Shown here piece after piece: positions 35,744 to 45,900 of a stretch of 64,000 nucleotides of DNA (within the stretch, counting starts at the first letter, position 1; each line of letters starts with the position of its first letter). The notes beneath the pieces were generated by a model. That model ran no database searches and was not told the DNA's origin. It saw only the letters and a program-made list of their open reading frames with translations. Source of the stretch: Erythrobacter sp. JK5 (GTDB taxonomy: Bacteria; Pseudomonadota; Alphaproteobacteria; Sphingomonadales; Sphingomonadaceae). The position numbers and the translations under genes are program-made. The DNA is taken from positions 2,170,001-2,234,000 of the forward strand of contig NZ_CP073577.1 in NCBI RefSeq assembly GCF_018205975.1, in the 5' to 3' direction.

Positions 35744-36489
35744 GATGGCACCTGCGCGCCGATCGCCGACCCGCCGCTGGGTCGCGGGGGGAACCGCAGC
35801 GCCCCGGTCGGATCGGACAACCGCCCCTTGTTGAGCCGCATGATCAGCGAATCCGGCACTTTCTTGAGCAGGTGCACGTCGTGAGTCGCGACCACCACGG
35901 TGGTGCCGACGCGGTTGTTGAGCGCCTCGAACAGGCGCAGCAGCTTGAGCGCCATTTCCGGATCGACGTTCCCGGTCGGCTCGTCCGCGATCAGCATCTG
36001 CGGTCGGGCGATCACCGCGCGGGCGATCGCGACGCGCTGCTGCTCCCCGCCCGACATGGTCGCCGGATCGGCTTGGGCGCGGTGCGACAGCCCAACCCAG
36101 TCCAGCATGTCGGATACCGGCTTGATCACATTCGCTTCGCGGATCCCGGCAAGGCGCAGCGGCAGCGCCACGTTGTCGAACGCGGAGAGATGCGAAACGA
36201 GCCGGAAGTCCTGGAACACCACGCCGAGCCGACGCCGGAAATCGGGCAGGCGCCCCCTCGGCATGGTGATGACATCCTGCCCGAACATCTGGATCGCCCC
36301 GCGCGAAGGCCGCTGCGCGAGGTAGAGCAGCTTGAGCAAGCTGGTCTTTCCCGCCCCGCTCGCACCCGTGAGGAAGTAGAAACTGCCGGGGAACAGGGTG
36401 AAGCTGAGGTCGCTCAGCACCTCCGGGTCGGTGCCATAGCGCAGCCCGACATTGTCGAATTTGACGATTTCTCCCGGCCGGTCGGTCAT
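35740..36489 (-). CDS. ftsE: Cell division ATP-binding protein FtsE
   Basis: The 249-residue ABC ATPase has Walker A GASGAGKTS (42-50), the signature MSGGEQQRVAIARA, Walker B MLIADEPTGNVDPE, and the switch His in VVATHDVH. It pairs with FtsX. A C-terminal tail (about 225-249, ending in GSAIGAQVPS) is not part of the core ATPase. First gene of the operon; it is divergent from the zinc-ribbon gene. Confidence 0.94.
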   Translation of the reverse strand: MTDRPGEIVKFDNVGLRYGTDPEVLSDLSFTLFPGSFYFLTGASGAGKTSLLKLLYLAQRPSRGAIQMFGQDVITMPRGRLPDFRRRLGVVFQDFRLVSHLSAFDNVALPLRLAGIREANVIKPVSDMLDWVGLSHRAQADPATMSGGEQQRVAIARAVIARPQMLIADEPTGNVDPEMALKLLRLFEALNNRVGTTVVVATHDVHLLKKVPDSLIMRLNKGRLSDPTGALRFPPRPSGGSAIGAQVPS

Positions 36490-36643
36490 GGCCCGGCCCT
36501 AACGCAGGCCATCGTCGCGGGGAAGTCTGTCATCGCATTGGAGTTTATAAGGACGCTGCAGTGTGGAAAAAAGGCGCGATTCGCCGATGTCTACGGCCGA
36601 TGCCCTTGTGCGGGCGGGGGCGTGGGCTATTGCATTCGCCCGG

Positions 36644-37650
36644 ATGATCATCGCCTGCCCTGCCTGCTCGACGCGCTACGCGGTTCCCGATTCCGCCATC
36701 GGCGGCGACGGTCGCACGGTGCGCTGCGCGAAGTGCAAGCACAGCTGGTTCCAGGAAGGGCGGCCGCTGGACCTCGCTTCGGTTGCCCCGTCCCCGGCGG
36801 CCCCGGAACCTGGGACGACCCAGCCATCGCCGCCGTCCGAACAGCCCGCGCCCCCGCCGTCACCGCCGCCGTCGCCGTCGCCTGAAAGCGCGCCGCCCGT
36901 TGCCGATGCGGCCGAACCCTCCGGGGGCGGCCCGTCGATCAGCCACTGGAAGACCGAAAGCCACCCCTCCGAACAGATCGCGGCCCGGGCGCTGCGACAG
37001 GGTCTGCCGCGACAGGAAGCCGCCGCGCCTGCGGCAAGGCCGCCTGCACCGGTTGATGCCAGCCCCCCGTGCCCGAACCGGCAAGCCAGGAACCGCCCGG
37101 TTTCGCGGGCGGCGAAGACCCGTTTGCGGACCATGCCGACATCGCGGAAGACGCCGGCTACGACGAGGGTTACGGCGACAGCGAGGTCTCGCAGTTCGAT
37201 TACACCCCGCCCTTCACCGCGCGGCGCAATCCGCTCAAGATGTGGACCGCTGCGGCGGCGATCTTTGCCCTGCTGGCGACGGGCACGATTGTCGCCGTCA
37301 ATTACTACGGCCTGCCCGACTGGGCGCCGTTCAACCGCCCGACATTCGGCCTGGGCCAGCCCGATCTGGCGCTCGACTTCCCGCCCGCGCAGCAGCAACC
37401 CGAAACGCTGGCGAACGGCGAGGAGATATTTCGGGTCCGCGGCGCGATCACCAACACCGGGCGCAGCACCGTGTCGGTTCCGACCCTGCTGATCGTGTTT
37501 CGCGACGCACGCGAACGCCAGGTCGGCAATTGGGTGGTGGTGCCGTCGAAGGCGGAACTCGCGCCGGGGGAAAGCCTCAACGTGACCGAAGCGATCGCCG
37601 ACATCCCGCCGACCGCAGAGGTGGCTGAAATCGGCTGGTCGCCGGGTTGA
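36644..37650 (+). pseudogene. MJ0042-type zinc-ribbon membrane protein, frame broken at a C run
   Basis: The N-terminal frame starts MIIACPACSTRYAVPD and has a second CxxC in VRCAKCKHSW, the MJ0042 zinc ribbon. A Pro-rich linker follows. At the six-C run (37063-37068) the frame is lost; adding one C gives ASPPVPEPASQEPPGF and continues in the frame 37069-37650. That part holds one membrane helix (MWTAAAAIFALLATGTIVAV) and a C-terminal domain with IFRVRGAITNTGRSTVSVPTLLI, DUF3426-like in appearance. The repaired protein is about 335 residues. The break is probably an assembly indel. The function is unknown; it is divergent from ftsE. Confidence 0.8.
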
Positions 37651-37667
37651 TCCACCCGGGGTAGCGT

Positions 37668-37907
37668 TCAGTTGAATTCGAACCACACCGTTCCCGCGGC
37701 ATCGCGCGAGCGTTGCGGCGGAACGGCGCTTTCAGCGCTCACTTGCTGAACCGCGTCGCGCGGGCGGTAGCGGACAATCGCTGGCTGCAAAATCCGCGCG
37801 CTTGCCGAAACGGTCACCCCGGGCACGGGCCTGCGCGTGGTCTGGGCATCGGCCGCGACCGGCGCGGCGCTCTGCACGATCATCAGAAGGGCTGCTCCGG
37901 CGCTCAT
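37668..37907 (-). CDS. Hypothetical small exported protein
   Basis: The 79-residue protein begins with a signal-peptide-like segment (MSAGAALLMIVQSAAPVAADAQ). The mature part is basic and rich in Val, Arg and Ala, ending GTVWFEFN. No family was recognised. It is convergent with the zinc-ribbon gene, 17 bases apart. Confidence 0.5.
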   Translation of the reverse strand: MSAGAALLMIVQSAAPVAADAQTTRRPVPGVTVSASARILQPAIVRYRPRDAVQQVSAESAVPPQRSRDAAGTVWFEFN

Positions 37908-38105
37908 CGGCTATGGTTGACGCGCGATTAACCCTGTTCGCAAGTGATTTGGAAAGGTGGTCCCGGGCCGGGACACACGCGCGGGCGCAGTCAGACGCGG
38001 GGTCGCGATGCCCAGGTGTCAAAAGCCTTGCGGAAGGCAGGACCGCTTGCTAATGGCGCGCGCCTACCAAGGGGCAGCGCCGCGGCGCACCCCGGACTCC
38101 CGAGT

Positions 38106-38192
38106 GCGGTCGTGGCGGAACTGGTAGACGCGCAACGTTGAGGTCGTTGTGGGCTAACGCCCGTGGAAGTTCGAGTCTTCTCGACCGCACCA
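38106..38192 (+). tRNA. tRNA-Leu (anticodon GAG)
   Basis: An 87-base class II tRNA. The acceptor GCGGTCG pairs with CGACCGC, the anticodon arm is CAACG TTGAGGT CGTTG with anticodon GAG, and a long variable arm (TGGGCTAACGCCCG) follows. The T arm contains GTTCGAGTC and the CCA end is encoded. The DNA just 3-prime of it starts an accessory-looking stretch. Confidence 0.96.
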
Positions 38193-38308
38193 AAAAGTCT
38201 TTGCGAGTACCGAAGAATCCTGTTGGCGACTTTCCGGCGCCATGAGCACACTGGCTGTAACCGGTCGGTGGGGCGGGAGAGGCAGCGTCATCCGCGCCAC
38301 TGGCAGGT

Positions 38309-39235
38309 TCAGCCGGTTCTGCGCTTCAATTCCCGTGGTGAGCAGCCGAACCGCGAGGTGAAGGCGCGGGTGAAGGCTGCGGGCGACTGGTACCCGGTTC
38401 CGGCGGCTGCCTGCTGCACCGAGCATCGTGTGTCCTCGAGCAGCGAGAGGGCCTTCTGCAGGCGCCACTCCGACAGATAGCTCATCGGCCCCATGCCCAG
38501 CAACTCGCTGAAGCGATCGGCGAAGCTGCTTCGCGACATGCCGACTTCGCTGGCGAGAAGGCTGACAGTCCACGGCTGTTCCGCGTGGCGATGCATCAAC
38601 TGGAGTGCCTTTCCGATCTGGCGGTCGGACAGGGCCTTGAGAAGCGAGGTCATTTCTGGCGTCCGACCCACCCCGAGCCGGAGCAGTTCGATAAAGAATA
38701 CCTCGGAAAGGCGCGTGATCGTCGCGTTGGCGACCGCTCCTTCGCTGAACATCCGGCGCGTGAGCAATCGCAAGACCTCGTCCAGCCACACTTCGCGTGC
38801 GCGGATCGAGGAACAGGTGAGCAGATAATCGGGCAAGGCCCGCAGGAGCGGGTGATCGGCACCGTTGCGGAACGAGAAATGGCCGCAGATCAACTGGGTC
38901 GATGCGTTCGGGTCTCCGTCTCCGACGACCAACACACCTTCGCCGTCATACTCGGCATCGGCCAGGACCGATTCGAGCGCAGGAGCACCATCCGCCTGCG
39001 AACAGGAGATCGTGTGCGACCTGCCGCGCGGCACGAGGATAAGATCGCCGGCTTTCAGTTCGACGCGGTCGCCACTGGCAAAGCCGACGAAGCAGGTACC
39101 TTGCACGCACAGGTGAAACCGCGCTGCCTGGTCCAGCTCGGGCACGGCAACCGCCCAAGGGGAAGACAAATCGGTTCTGAAGTACAGCACGCCCTTGAGA
39201 TTGAGGGTGCTGAGAATGTCATCGAGGACGTTCAT
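38309..39235 (-). CDS. AraC-family transcriptional regulator with cupin N-terminal domain
   Basis: The 308-residue regulator has an N-terminal cupin_6-type sensing domain (about 10-185; GDLILVPRGRSHTIS). The C-terminal AraC DNA-binding domain has two helix-turn-helix units: TVSLLASEVGMSRSSFADRFSELLGMGPMSYLSEWRL and VQQAAAGTGYQSPAAFTRAFTSRFGCSPRELKR. The cupin domain suggests a small-molecule or metal signal. The barrel protein gene lies 103 bases upstream on the same strand, followed by the cupredoxin and DUF4142 genes, so it probably controls that cluster. The ATG at 39235 gives the family N-terminus. Confidence 0.9.
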   Translation of the reverse strand: MNVLDDILSTLNLKGVLYFRTDLSSPWAVAVPELDQAARFHLCVQGTCFVGFASGDRVELKAGDLILVPRGRSHTISCSQADGAPALESVLADAEYDGEGVLVVGDGDPNASTQLICGHFSFRNGADHPLLRALPDYLLTCSSIRAREVWLDEVLRLLTRRMFSEGAVANATITRLSEVFFIELLRLGVGRTPEMTSLLKALSDRQIGKALQLMHRHAEQPWTVSLLASEVGMSRSSFADRFSELLGMGPMSYLSEWRLQKALSLLEDTRCSVQQAAAGTGYQSPAAFTRAFTSRFGCSPRELKRRTG

Positions 39236-39338
39236 GGCCGGCTCCTCTCGGGTGGACCGGAGAAGCAACGGCTACCGGGCGACCCGCGGGATGGAGCGTC
39301 GGTGTCCGTCCCGCGGTCGTCAGCATGGGAGCGCGAGT

Positions 39339-40376
39339 TCAAAGGGATAGCGCCACCCCGAGCTTGAAGCGGATGTCGGTATCGTTCTGGATACCGTTGA
39401 GATCTTCATGCACCGGAATTCCCAGAGAGGAATAGATCGCCCAGCCATGGGCCGAGCTGTAGCGCAATCCGGGAGCGAGGAAGATCTGGGTCCCGCCGCT
39501 GTGCACGTCCCGCACCGCACCGACCCGCTCGCGCTCTTCCCACTCGCCGTTGACCTCGACGATTAGGTCGAGCGCCTGGTGCCGCTCGAAAGTCCCGTCT
39601 GCGTGGATGTGCGGGCCTTTCCCGATCCGCCAGCTCAACCCCGCATTGAACGCGAGATGGTCGCCCAGATTGGTATCCTGCGAGCCTTCGGTGCGAAGCG
39701 TGTAGAGCACGCTGGCGTCGAGCGAGACCGGGCCGAAGCCCTTCCCGATCGCCAGGCCGATGCGAGGATCCCACGAGCCAGAGCCGGGTTGGAACTCGGT
39801 TTCGAACCTTTCCCCGTCGTTGGTATCTTCGTCGGCGTTTCCGGTGGGAATGCTGAGCCCGGCGAGCAATGCGAGGCCAACGCCATCGGCATTGCGATCG
39901 AGCACCGCGTACTTCGCGCCTAGCTGAAGATCGCCGATCCCGGTCGAGCTTCCGAGCTGTTCGATCTCGGGGTGGGCGCTGGCAGCAGCGCCGTCGTCTT
40001 CGTGGTGCTCGGCCTCGCGAATGCCGGTCCGGATGAAGAACGGGACGGTCAGGCTCACGCTGAGGCGGTCGAGCAGCCCGTATTCCACATTGAGCGACGT
40101 GACATAGGCGGCATCGGTGTTGTGCACGCCGTCAAGGTCCATCTCGGCGAAGTCGAGCAGTTGCGCGTCGCGGAAGGCATCGTAGTCTTCGATGTAGAAA
40201 TCGGTTCCGATGGAAAGCGTGCCTTGCTCGGGCGTAGCCGCGGTGATGGTCGTGATCGGGCCGGCCTGGTTGGAGGGGCCGGACACCGACACATGGTGTG
40301 CCCAGGCAGGTCCGCCCGATACCGCCCACAGGGCGATTGCCGGCACAATGAGAATGGATTTGGTATTGCTGATCAT
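39339..40376 (-). CDS. Exported outer-membrane beta-barrel protein (transporter-like)
   Basis: The 345-residue protein has a signal peptide cut near GPAWAHHVS and a body of alternating beta strands ending in RFKLGVALSL, as in small outer-membrane barrels. It resembles the Phenol_MetA_deg/transporter group (FFIRTG, GIGDLQLGAKYAVL, GLALLAGLSIPTGNADED). A His-rich patch (AEHHEDDGAAASAHPE) could bind metal. Substrate unknown. It lies between the AraC gene and the cupredoxin gene, all on the same strand. Confidence 0.75.
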   Translation of the reverse strand: MISNTKSILIVPAIALWAVSGGPAWAHHVSVSGPSNQAGPITTITAATPEQGTLSIGTDFYIEDYDAFRDAQLLDFAEMDLDGVHNTDAAYVTSLNVEYGLLDRLSVSLTVPFFIRTGIREAEHHEDDGAAASAHPEIEQLGSSTGIGDLQLGAKYAVLDRNADGVGLALLAGLSIPTGNADEDTNDGERFETEFQPGSGSWDPRIGLAIGKGFGPVSLDASVLYTLRTEGSQDTNLGDHLAFNAGLSWRIGKGPHIHADGTFERHQALDLIVEVNGEWEERERVGAVRDVHSGGTQIFLAPGLRYSSAHGWAIYSSLGIPVHEDLNGIQNDTDIRFKLGVALSL

Positions 40377-40535
40377 GGATCTGGTTTCTTTGCGATTGGG
40401 GGCATCCGGCTCGAAGCGCTTGAAACGTCTCGTGCGGACTTGAGAAAGCGTGGCCGAACCCCGGCTTCAGGACGGTTGGCCATGCAGGCCTGTCGATCGG
40501 TTGGGGGATGCGCGTGGCTCGGCCCGGTGTCGGGG

Positions 40536-40931
40536 TCACTCGACCACGATCTTGCCCTTCATGGCCGGATGATAGGCGCAGATGTATTCGATCGTGCCCT
40601 TGCGGGTGACCTTCAGGCTCCAGCTCTGGTTTCGGACGAGGTTGCCCGAATCCCATGCCTCCGCCGTCGCGGTATGCGGCGCGATATCGAGGTTCTTCCA
40701 GACGATCACATCGCCCGGCTTCGCCTTGATCATCGCAGGCAGGAACTTGAACTGTCGTATCTCCACCACGTGCGTGCGCGACCGGGAGCCGGCTTCCCTG
40801 GCGTAGGCCGGGTTGCCGTGGTCGGCCGCGAAGCCGACGACCAGGTAGGTCAGCGGAGCCAGCAGCAGCGTTGCATAGATCAGGAGGCCGCGCGCGCGGC
40901 CTCCTGATGCGGGGGTTGCCTGCTTCCGCAT
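40536..40931 (-). CDS. Exported cupredoxin-domain (type 1 copper) protein
   Basis: The 131-residue protein has a membrane segment near 16-35 (signal or anchor). A single cupredoxin fold follows (about 50-131). The copper ligands look complete: His in DIAPHTATA, then Cys, His and Met in YICAYHPAMKGK. This amicyanin/plastocyanin-like domain carries electrons or copper in the periplasm. It follows the DUF4142 gene with a TAATG overlap (40931) and precedes the barrel gene. A perfect 30-bp palindrome lies within its first codons (40879-40908). Confidence 0.88.
   Translation of the reverse strand: MRKQATPASGGRARGLLIYATLLLAPLTYLVVGFAADHGNPAYAREAGSRSRTHVVEIRQFKFLPAMIKAKPGDVIVWKNLDIAPHTATAEAWDSGNLVRNQSWSLKVTRKGTIEYICAYHPAMKGKIVVE
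40879..40908. other. Perfect 30-bp palindrome inside the cupredoxin gene
   Basis: ATCAGGAGGCCGCGC is followed directly by its reverse complement. It spans roughly codons 8-18 of the cupredoxin gene, so the mRNA would form a very strong stem just past the start codon. It may be a protein-binding site or a translation control element, or chance in GC-rich DNA. Confidence 0.6.
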
Positions 40932-41461
40932 TACCGCAGCGCCTGAACCATCTGTTCGGCGTGCTGCTCGTGAACCTTGAAGACCTGCAGCGCAGACTTC
41001 AGCAGATTCTTGAACTCGCGATTGTCGACCGCCGGAATGAAGCTCGTTTCGACGGTCTGGTTGACGAATTGATGGTACCCCAGCTCGTTGGCCGCATAGG
41101 CGCGATCGAAGGCCGCACCATCCATCCGCGCCATTTCGTTGAGCTTGGTGTTGGCGCTGGCCGTCAGCTGCTGGCTGGTCGGGTTGTCCTCGGGCGTGGC
41201 GCCCAGCTTGGTCAGCAGCGCGACGGCTTGTTCGTTCACCGATTCGTGGTCGCGGATCATCAGCTCGGCGAACTTGCGCACTTCGGGGTTGTTCGATTTC
41301 GCCAGCGCCAGGTGGGCGTAGCGGATGTCGAGATTGCCGGCCGTATACGCGATATGCGCGATCTGCATGTCGGACGGGCCTTCCTCCGCCGCAGCGGGGG
41401 TTGCAAGGGCCACTCCGGTGAGAAGAACAGCAGCGGCCGCGTTGGTAAGCTTGCGGATCAT
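40931..41461 (-). CDS. DUF4142 exported protein
   Basis: The 176-residue protein has a signal peptide (cut near TPAAAEEG) and an alpha-helical DUF4142 domain, ferritin-like in outline. Marks are AHIAYTAGNLDIRYAHLALAKS, VRKFAELMIRDHESVNEQAV, and a final FKVHEQHAEQMVQALR. The function is unknown; members are often found with stress genes. It is the first gene before the cupredoxin (one-base overlap TAATG), so they are co-translated. The ATG at 41461 gives the signal peptide. Confidence 0.85.
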   Translation of the reverse strand: MIRKLTNAAAAVLLTGVALATPAAAEEGPSDMQIAHIAYTAGNLDIRYAHLALAKSNNPEVRKFAELMIRDHESVNEQAVALLTKLGATPEDNPTSQQLTASANTKLNEMARMDGAAFDRAYAANELGYHQFVNQTVETSFIPAVDNREFKNLLKSALQVFKVHEQHAEQMVQALR

Positions 41462-41836
41462 TGGGATTTCCTTGTTTCGGTTAAGGGGCGTTCGAATGTG
41501 CGAACGCACAAGGACTGGCACTCCCGATCGATCAGGAAAATAGGCTCACCTGCATAAAGGACTGGCGGCACAGCACTTCGGACGATCGGCAAGAAAAATC
41601 GAAAAAAAGCGCGCCGCAGACCAGCAAACGACCACCTATCGGCAATGTATCGGCAGTGGTTCGCGACAGGCAATAAGTGCCGGCCCAGCGTTCAGCGGCC
41701 CCCATATCTTGCACGCGATCCGGAATGCATTGCGCAGCGTCCATATTTCCGTGCGCAGTCTGGTTTAGTCGCGTCCAACCGATCTAGCTGCGAGCGACAT
41801 TCAACAACAAGTCACCGCCAGAACAAGGAACCAGAC
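41462..41836. other. Intergenic region between divergent DUF4142 and DUF4383 genes
   Basis: These 375 bases hold no convincing gene. It must carry the promoters of both divergent genes. I looked for an EcfG-type GGAAC-N16-CGTT promoter and did not find a clear one, and saw no strong hairpin. Short frames inside it lack ribosome sites. Confidence 0.5.
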
Positions 41837-42202
41837 ATGATCGAAGCAAAGCTTCTCGCGCGCGTGCTCGGCGCAACTTTCATCGGGGTCGGCCTGCTGG
41901 GCTTCGTTCCCAATCCACTCGTCTCGCCGGACGGACTCTTCGCGGTCAACACGATGCACAATCTCGTGCACATCGTAACAGGGGCCGGCTTCCTGATTGG
42001 CGCGTCGATGGGCAAACCGAGACATACCGTCATCGGTATCGGCGTCGCCTATGTCGCCGTTGCTCTGCTTGGGTTTGTGACGACCGGCAACATGCTGCTC
42101 GGCATCATCCACATCAACGAAGCTGATCGCTGGCTTCACGCCGGTTTGGCGGTGGCGATCCTGGGATCCGGCTTCATCTCGAAGCAGCGCGCGCTCGCCT
42201 GA
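41837..42202 (+). CDS. DUF4383 family membrane protein
   Basis: The 121-residue protein has four predicted membrane helices (LARVLGATFIGVGLLGFV, NLVHIVTGAGFLIGA, VIGIGVAYVAVALLGFV, LHAGLAVAILGSGFI). Short loops include PNPLVSPDGLFAVNTMHN, a DUF4383-like signature. AGGAA before the ATG at 41837 is a ribosome site. The function is not known; such proteins often accompany stress-response genes. It is divergent from DUF4142. Confidence 0.8.
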   Translation: MIEAKLLARVLGATFIGVGLLGFVPNPLVSPDGLFAVNTMHNLVHIVTGAGFLIGASMGKPRHTVIGIGVAYVAVALLGFVTTGNMLLGIIHINEADRWLHAGLAVAILGSGFISKQRALA

Positions 42203-42288
42203 CGCAACCGCATCTGGAACGGACACCGCCGCCACCGGGGACCGCAGCCCCGGGAGCGACGGTCGCATCGACAACGCATCTCACGAAC

Positions 42289-42957
42289 ATGACATTAGCC
42301 CTTACACTGATCAGCCATGACCTGTGCCCGTATGTCCAGCGGGCGCTCATCGCTCTGGCGGAAAAGCAGGTCGAACACGAGCGGATCTACGTCGATCTCG
42401 CGAACAAGCCCGACTGGTTCGCCGAATTGTCCCCGCTGGGTAAAACGCCGCTGTTGCTGGTCGGGCAAACGGCGATATTCGAGTCTGCGGTGATCCTGGA
42501 ATACCTTGAGGAAACCCAGCCCCGCCCCCTGCACCCGGCCGATCCGCTGAAGCGCGCCGAGCATCGATCATGGATCGAATTCGGCTCGAGCATCCTCGAC
42601 GATATCGCCCGCCTCTACAACGCAAGGGACGAGACCGGGTTCGACGCGGCCATCGTCACGCTGTCGCAAAAGTTCGCCCGCGCCGAAAAGCGTCTCGTTG
42701 GGGCACCGTGGTTCGATGGAAATCGCTTTTCTCTGGTGGATACGGTCTTCGGGCCGGTGTTCCGCTACTTCGACACATTCGACAAGATCGCGGACTTCGG
42801 GTTCTTCGCAAACACGCCGAAAGTGGTGGAGTGGCGCCACGCCCTTTCCGGGCGAGACAGCGTCGTCGCAGCGGCCCTGCACGATTATGACGAGCGTCTC
42901 GGCGTATTCCTGGCCAACCGCGACTCGCACATCTCGGAGCTGATGCGGCGAATTTGA
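42289..42957 (+). CDS. Glutathione S-transferase family protein
   Basis: The 222-residue protein has an N-terminal thioredoxin-like domain with DLCPYVQRALIALAEKQ, the cis-Pro in LGKTPLLLV, and ESAVILEYLEE for glutathione contacts. The helical C-terminal domain includes GAPWFDGNRFSLVDTVFGPVFRYFD. It looks omega- or beta-class-like (Cys at the active site), so it may act as a thiol reductase or dehalogenase-type enzyme. Its 3-prime end is convergent with the GMC-hydrolase operon. Confidence 0.88.
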   Translation: MTLALTLISHDLCPYVQRALIALAEKQVEHERIYVDLANKPDWFAELSPLGKTPLLLVGQTAIFESAVILEYLEETQPRPLHPADPLKRAEHRSWIEFGSSILDDIARLYNARDETGFDAAIVTLSQKFARAEKRLVGAPWFDGNRFSLVDTVFGPVFRYFDTFDKIADFGFFANTPKVVEWRHALSGRDSVVAAALHDYDERLGVFLANRDSHISELMRRI

Positions 42958-42998
42958 CCGCAGCGCGAGTGGACGCAGCGCCAGGCTCGAGGAAATTC

Positions 42999-45900
42999 TC
43001 AGGCGGTATCGCGAACCTCTTCGAAGCCACCCTGTCGGTCGAGCCGATCGAGCTCTTCCACGATCAACGGCGTCACATCCCGGTGCGCGTTGCGGCCGAT
43101 GAACAGGTCCATGTGACCGTAACCGGGAATGATCTGCTGGCGATACAGCTCACTGCCATTGTGTTCCGCCAGCCAGACGCGGGTGCGCTGACCGCTTTCA
43201 GGGTAGAAGATCTGGTTGGTCGCGCCCGACAGGAACGTGATCGGCAAGGCCAGACGCCGCGCCGCTTCCTTTCCGGTGTAGATCGCTTTGCCCTCGACAT
43301 CGACGGCCAGCCCCTTGTGCATGATCTCGCCCAATTGCTTGAACGGCGACAGCGAGACCCGGCTGAACATGCTGCCGAGCGCCAGATGCGTGTCGTGGCC
43401 GAGCTGGCGGTGATCCCAGCTTGGACCGAACGTGCCGAACACGCGGCGGCAGGTCGGGTTCTTGCACGCCTGCCCTTCGGGCACGGGAATCTGGTACGCG
43501 ACCGCATCGATCTCGTAATCCGCTTCGGTGCCCTGGCTGACGAAGTCCATATGCCCGTCGAGCAAGGAAATCTCTCCGAGCATCCCCGCGACGCCGAGAT
43601 CGGCCTTCATGTAGTTGAGCCAATCGGTGACCGGATGCAGGGTCAGCTGTGAGCTGATCAGCGAGCTGACACCACTGACCCAACCCGCACCGATGCCCAT
43701 CAGCAGGCTCATCGATCCGACGCAATGTGCGAGCGCCTGGACGCTGTCGGCACCGGTCACCGCGCGGATTTTCGTGACGGCAGCAGGCCAGTCGTAGCGA
43801 GCGATATCGTCGATGGTGAACTCGGGCGGATGCTCGGTGTCGTTGCCCGAATCCGCACTCGCGCGATAATCGAACAGCCACACGTCATATCCCTGCGCAA
43901 CGAGGCTTTCGGTGAGGTTCTCGTCGACCGTGGGAGTCGCGAAGCTCGACGCGCGCACCGAGAAACCCGGGGCCAGCACCACCGGACCTCGCGCGCCGCC
44001 GCGATAGCGTGTGAGGGCGATGTTGACCCCGTCGCCGGTCGGCACGATGTGGCGCTCCGCAGGCGGAAGGTGCAGGTCGCGCAGCTTGAGTGCCGCCGCG
44101 TCCTTGCCCGAGAAATCGTTGAGCGTCGCCAGCATCCCTCCATAGGCGCGGAACACCGTCATCGCGAAAAAGCCCGCATACTTGGCGACGAAATAGGTCT
44201 CGATCGCCTTCTTCGCACGCGGGATCAGGTTGACGACATGGCCAACCAGCGTGTCCGCATCGTGGACGGTGATGGTGGTGAGCTGGCGCATGAACTCATC
44301 GATCCCGAGCTTCAACACGCCGCGCCCGATCAGTTTGCCGGTCGCGTCTTCGCCGTGGCGCAGGGTGACGAACAGCGTGGTCAGATCGGTCCACGGGTCG
44401 GACTTTGCGCTCCCTTGGCCGCGCTCTTCCAGCGTCTTGAAGCCATGAAAATGGATCGGTCCCTTGGGCCCCTCCAGCACCATGTCGTAGAGCATTTTCC
44501 AGCTCTCAGCCTTCTCCGGATTGGCGACCAGCAAGCGGAATGTGCCTTCGCGCACCGGCATAGGATCGGGCGCGATTGCGGTCAGCAGCACTTCGCCCGT
44601 GATCCGCGAACGGTGCTCCGGCTCCTCGATCATGCGGTGGAGATTGTCGGTCGTGACGGTCAGCTTGAAGCTGCACACGCTCTTTTCCACCTGACCCCAT
44701 GCCGCACCGTTGGCGTAGTCGTCGCGAATGCGCTCGACATGGCCGCAGGGGCGATGGTGGCAACCGGTGGCGCTGATGTGGCCCGCCATGGTTTCGGTGA
44801 AGGCGAGACCCGGGCTCATCGCTTCGGGATGCTCCTTCACCAGCTGGCGGATCGCGGCCTTTCCTTCCTCGATCGCCCCGCTTTCGAAGTGTTTGGCGGC
44901 ATGGGTGACAGCATCGGCAACGGGTTCGATGGCATGACCGCCGACCCATTTGGCGATGGAAAGCTTGAGGTGCTCGGGATGCGGAAGCTCTTGCGGCTCC
45001 GCTTCGTCCAGCTCTTCGGCAGGGACCTCCTGAGGCAGCGGCCCCTCCTCGCCGAGCGAATAATCGATGGTCCAGCCTTCGCGCTGGACGAGCTTTTCGA
45101 CCGCGCGCTCGGCAACAGCCGTGATGGTCAGCAGCGGATTGACCCCGACTGCGCCCGGGAGCGCGGCACCGTCACAGACATAGAGGCCTTGGTGAACATC
45201 GGTGCCGCTGGTGCCCGCGAACACCCGGCAGGTATCGTCGACCACGCCCGAAGCGGCGTCGTCGCCCATGCCGCAACCGCCGATCGGGTGCACGGTGATC
45301 AGTTTGCGGCCCAACTGTTCGGACCATAGCGGGTCGGAGAAGTACTGCGCCTCGATCGCTTCGGCCGCCTCGCGCATTGTGTCGTCGTCGTGACGGAACG
45401 TCGCTTGCTGGCCATCTTCGGCCCAGCGGATGGTGATGCGGTCGTCTTCGAGCGCGAGTTGCCCTTGGGAGTCGTCCACGCTCATGACGAGATAGGTCAG
45501 CGTGCGCGACATCGGGCCCTTGTACGCCCATTCGGCGATGCTGCCGGGATCGGTCTGCACCGCCTCGCCCATCGCCTTGGCATCGAGCAGGCGCGGCTTG
45601 ACCTGGTCGAAGCCGAAGCGGGTGAAGCCATCGGCGAGAGCCTCGCCGAAGAAAAAGGCGGGGCCGAGGCCTGCGGCGAGAATTCCAGGGGCGACGCCCT
45701 CTTCGATCACCAGTCCCTTGGTCACGTCCTCGCTGTCGCGCATGTCGATGACGCCGGTGATGCAGGGGCCGGGATAGGCTTCCTGTGCGACGTTGTTCGT
45801 GCCGACACCCATGGCGTAGATGGGCGCGGCGGTGACATCATCGCCGTCCTTGTGCGCCTTGAAGTAGCTGTCATAGGCGAAGCCGAGCGCATCGCCATTA

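Noticed and set aside
38154..38789. A 211-codon minus-strand frame across tRNA-Leu and the AraC gene end
   Set aside because: It overlaps the tRNA and runs through the AraC DNA-binding domain in another frame, with no support of its own.
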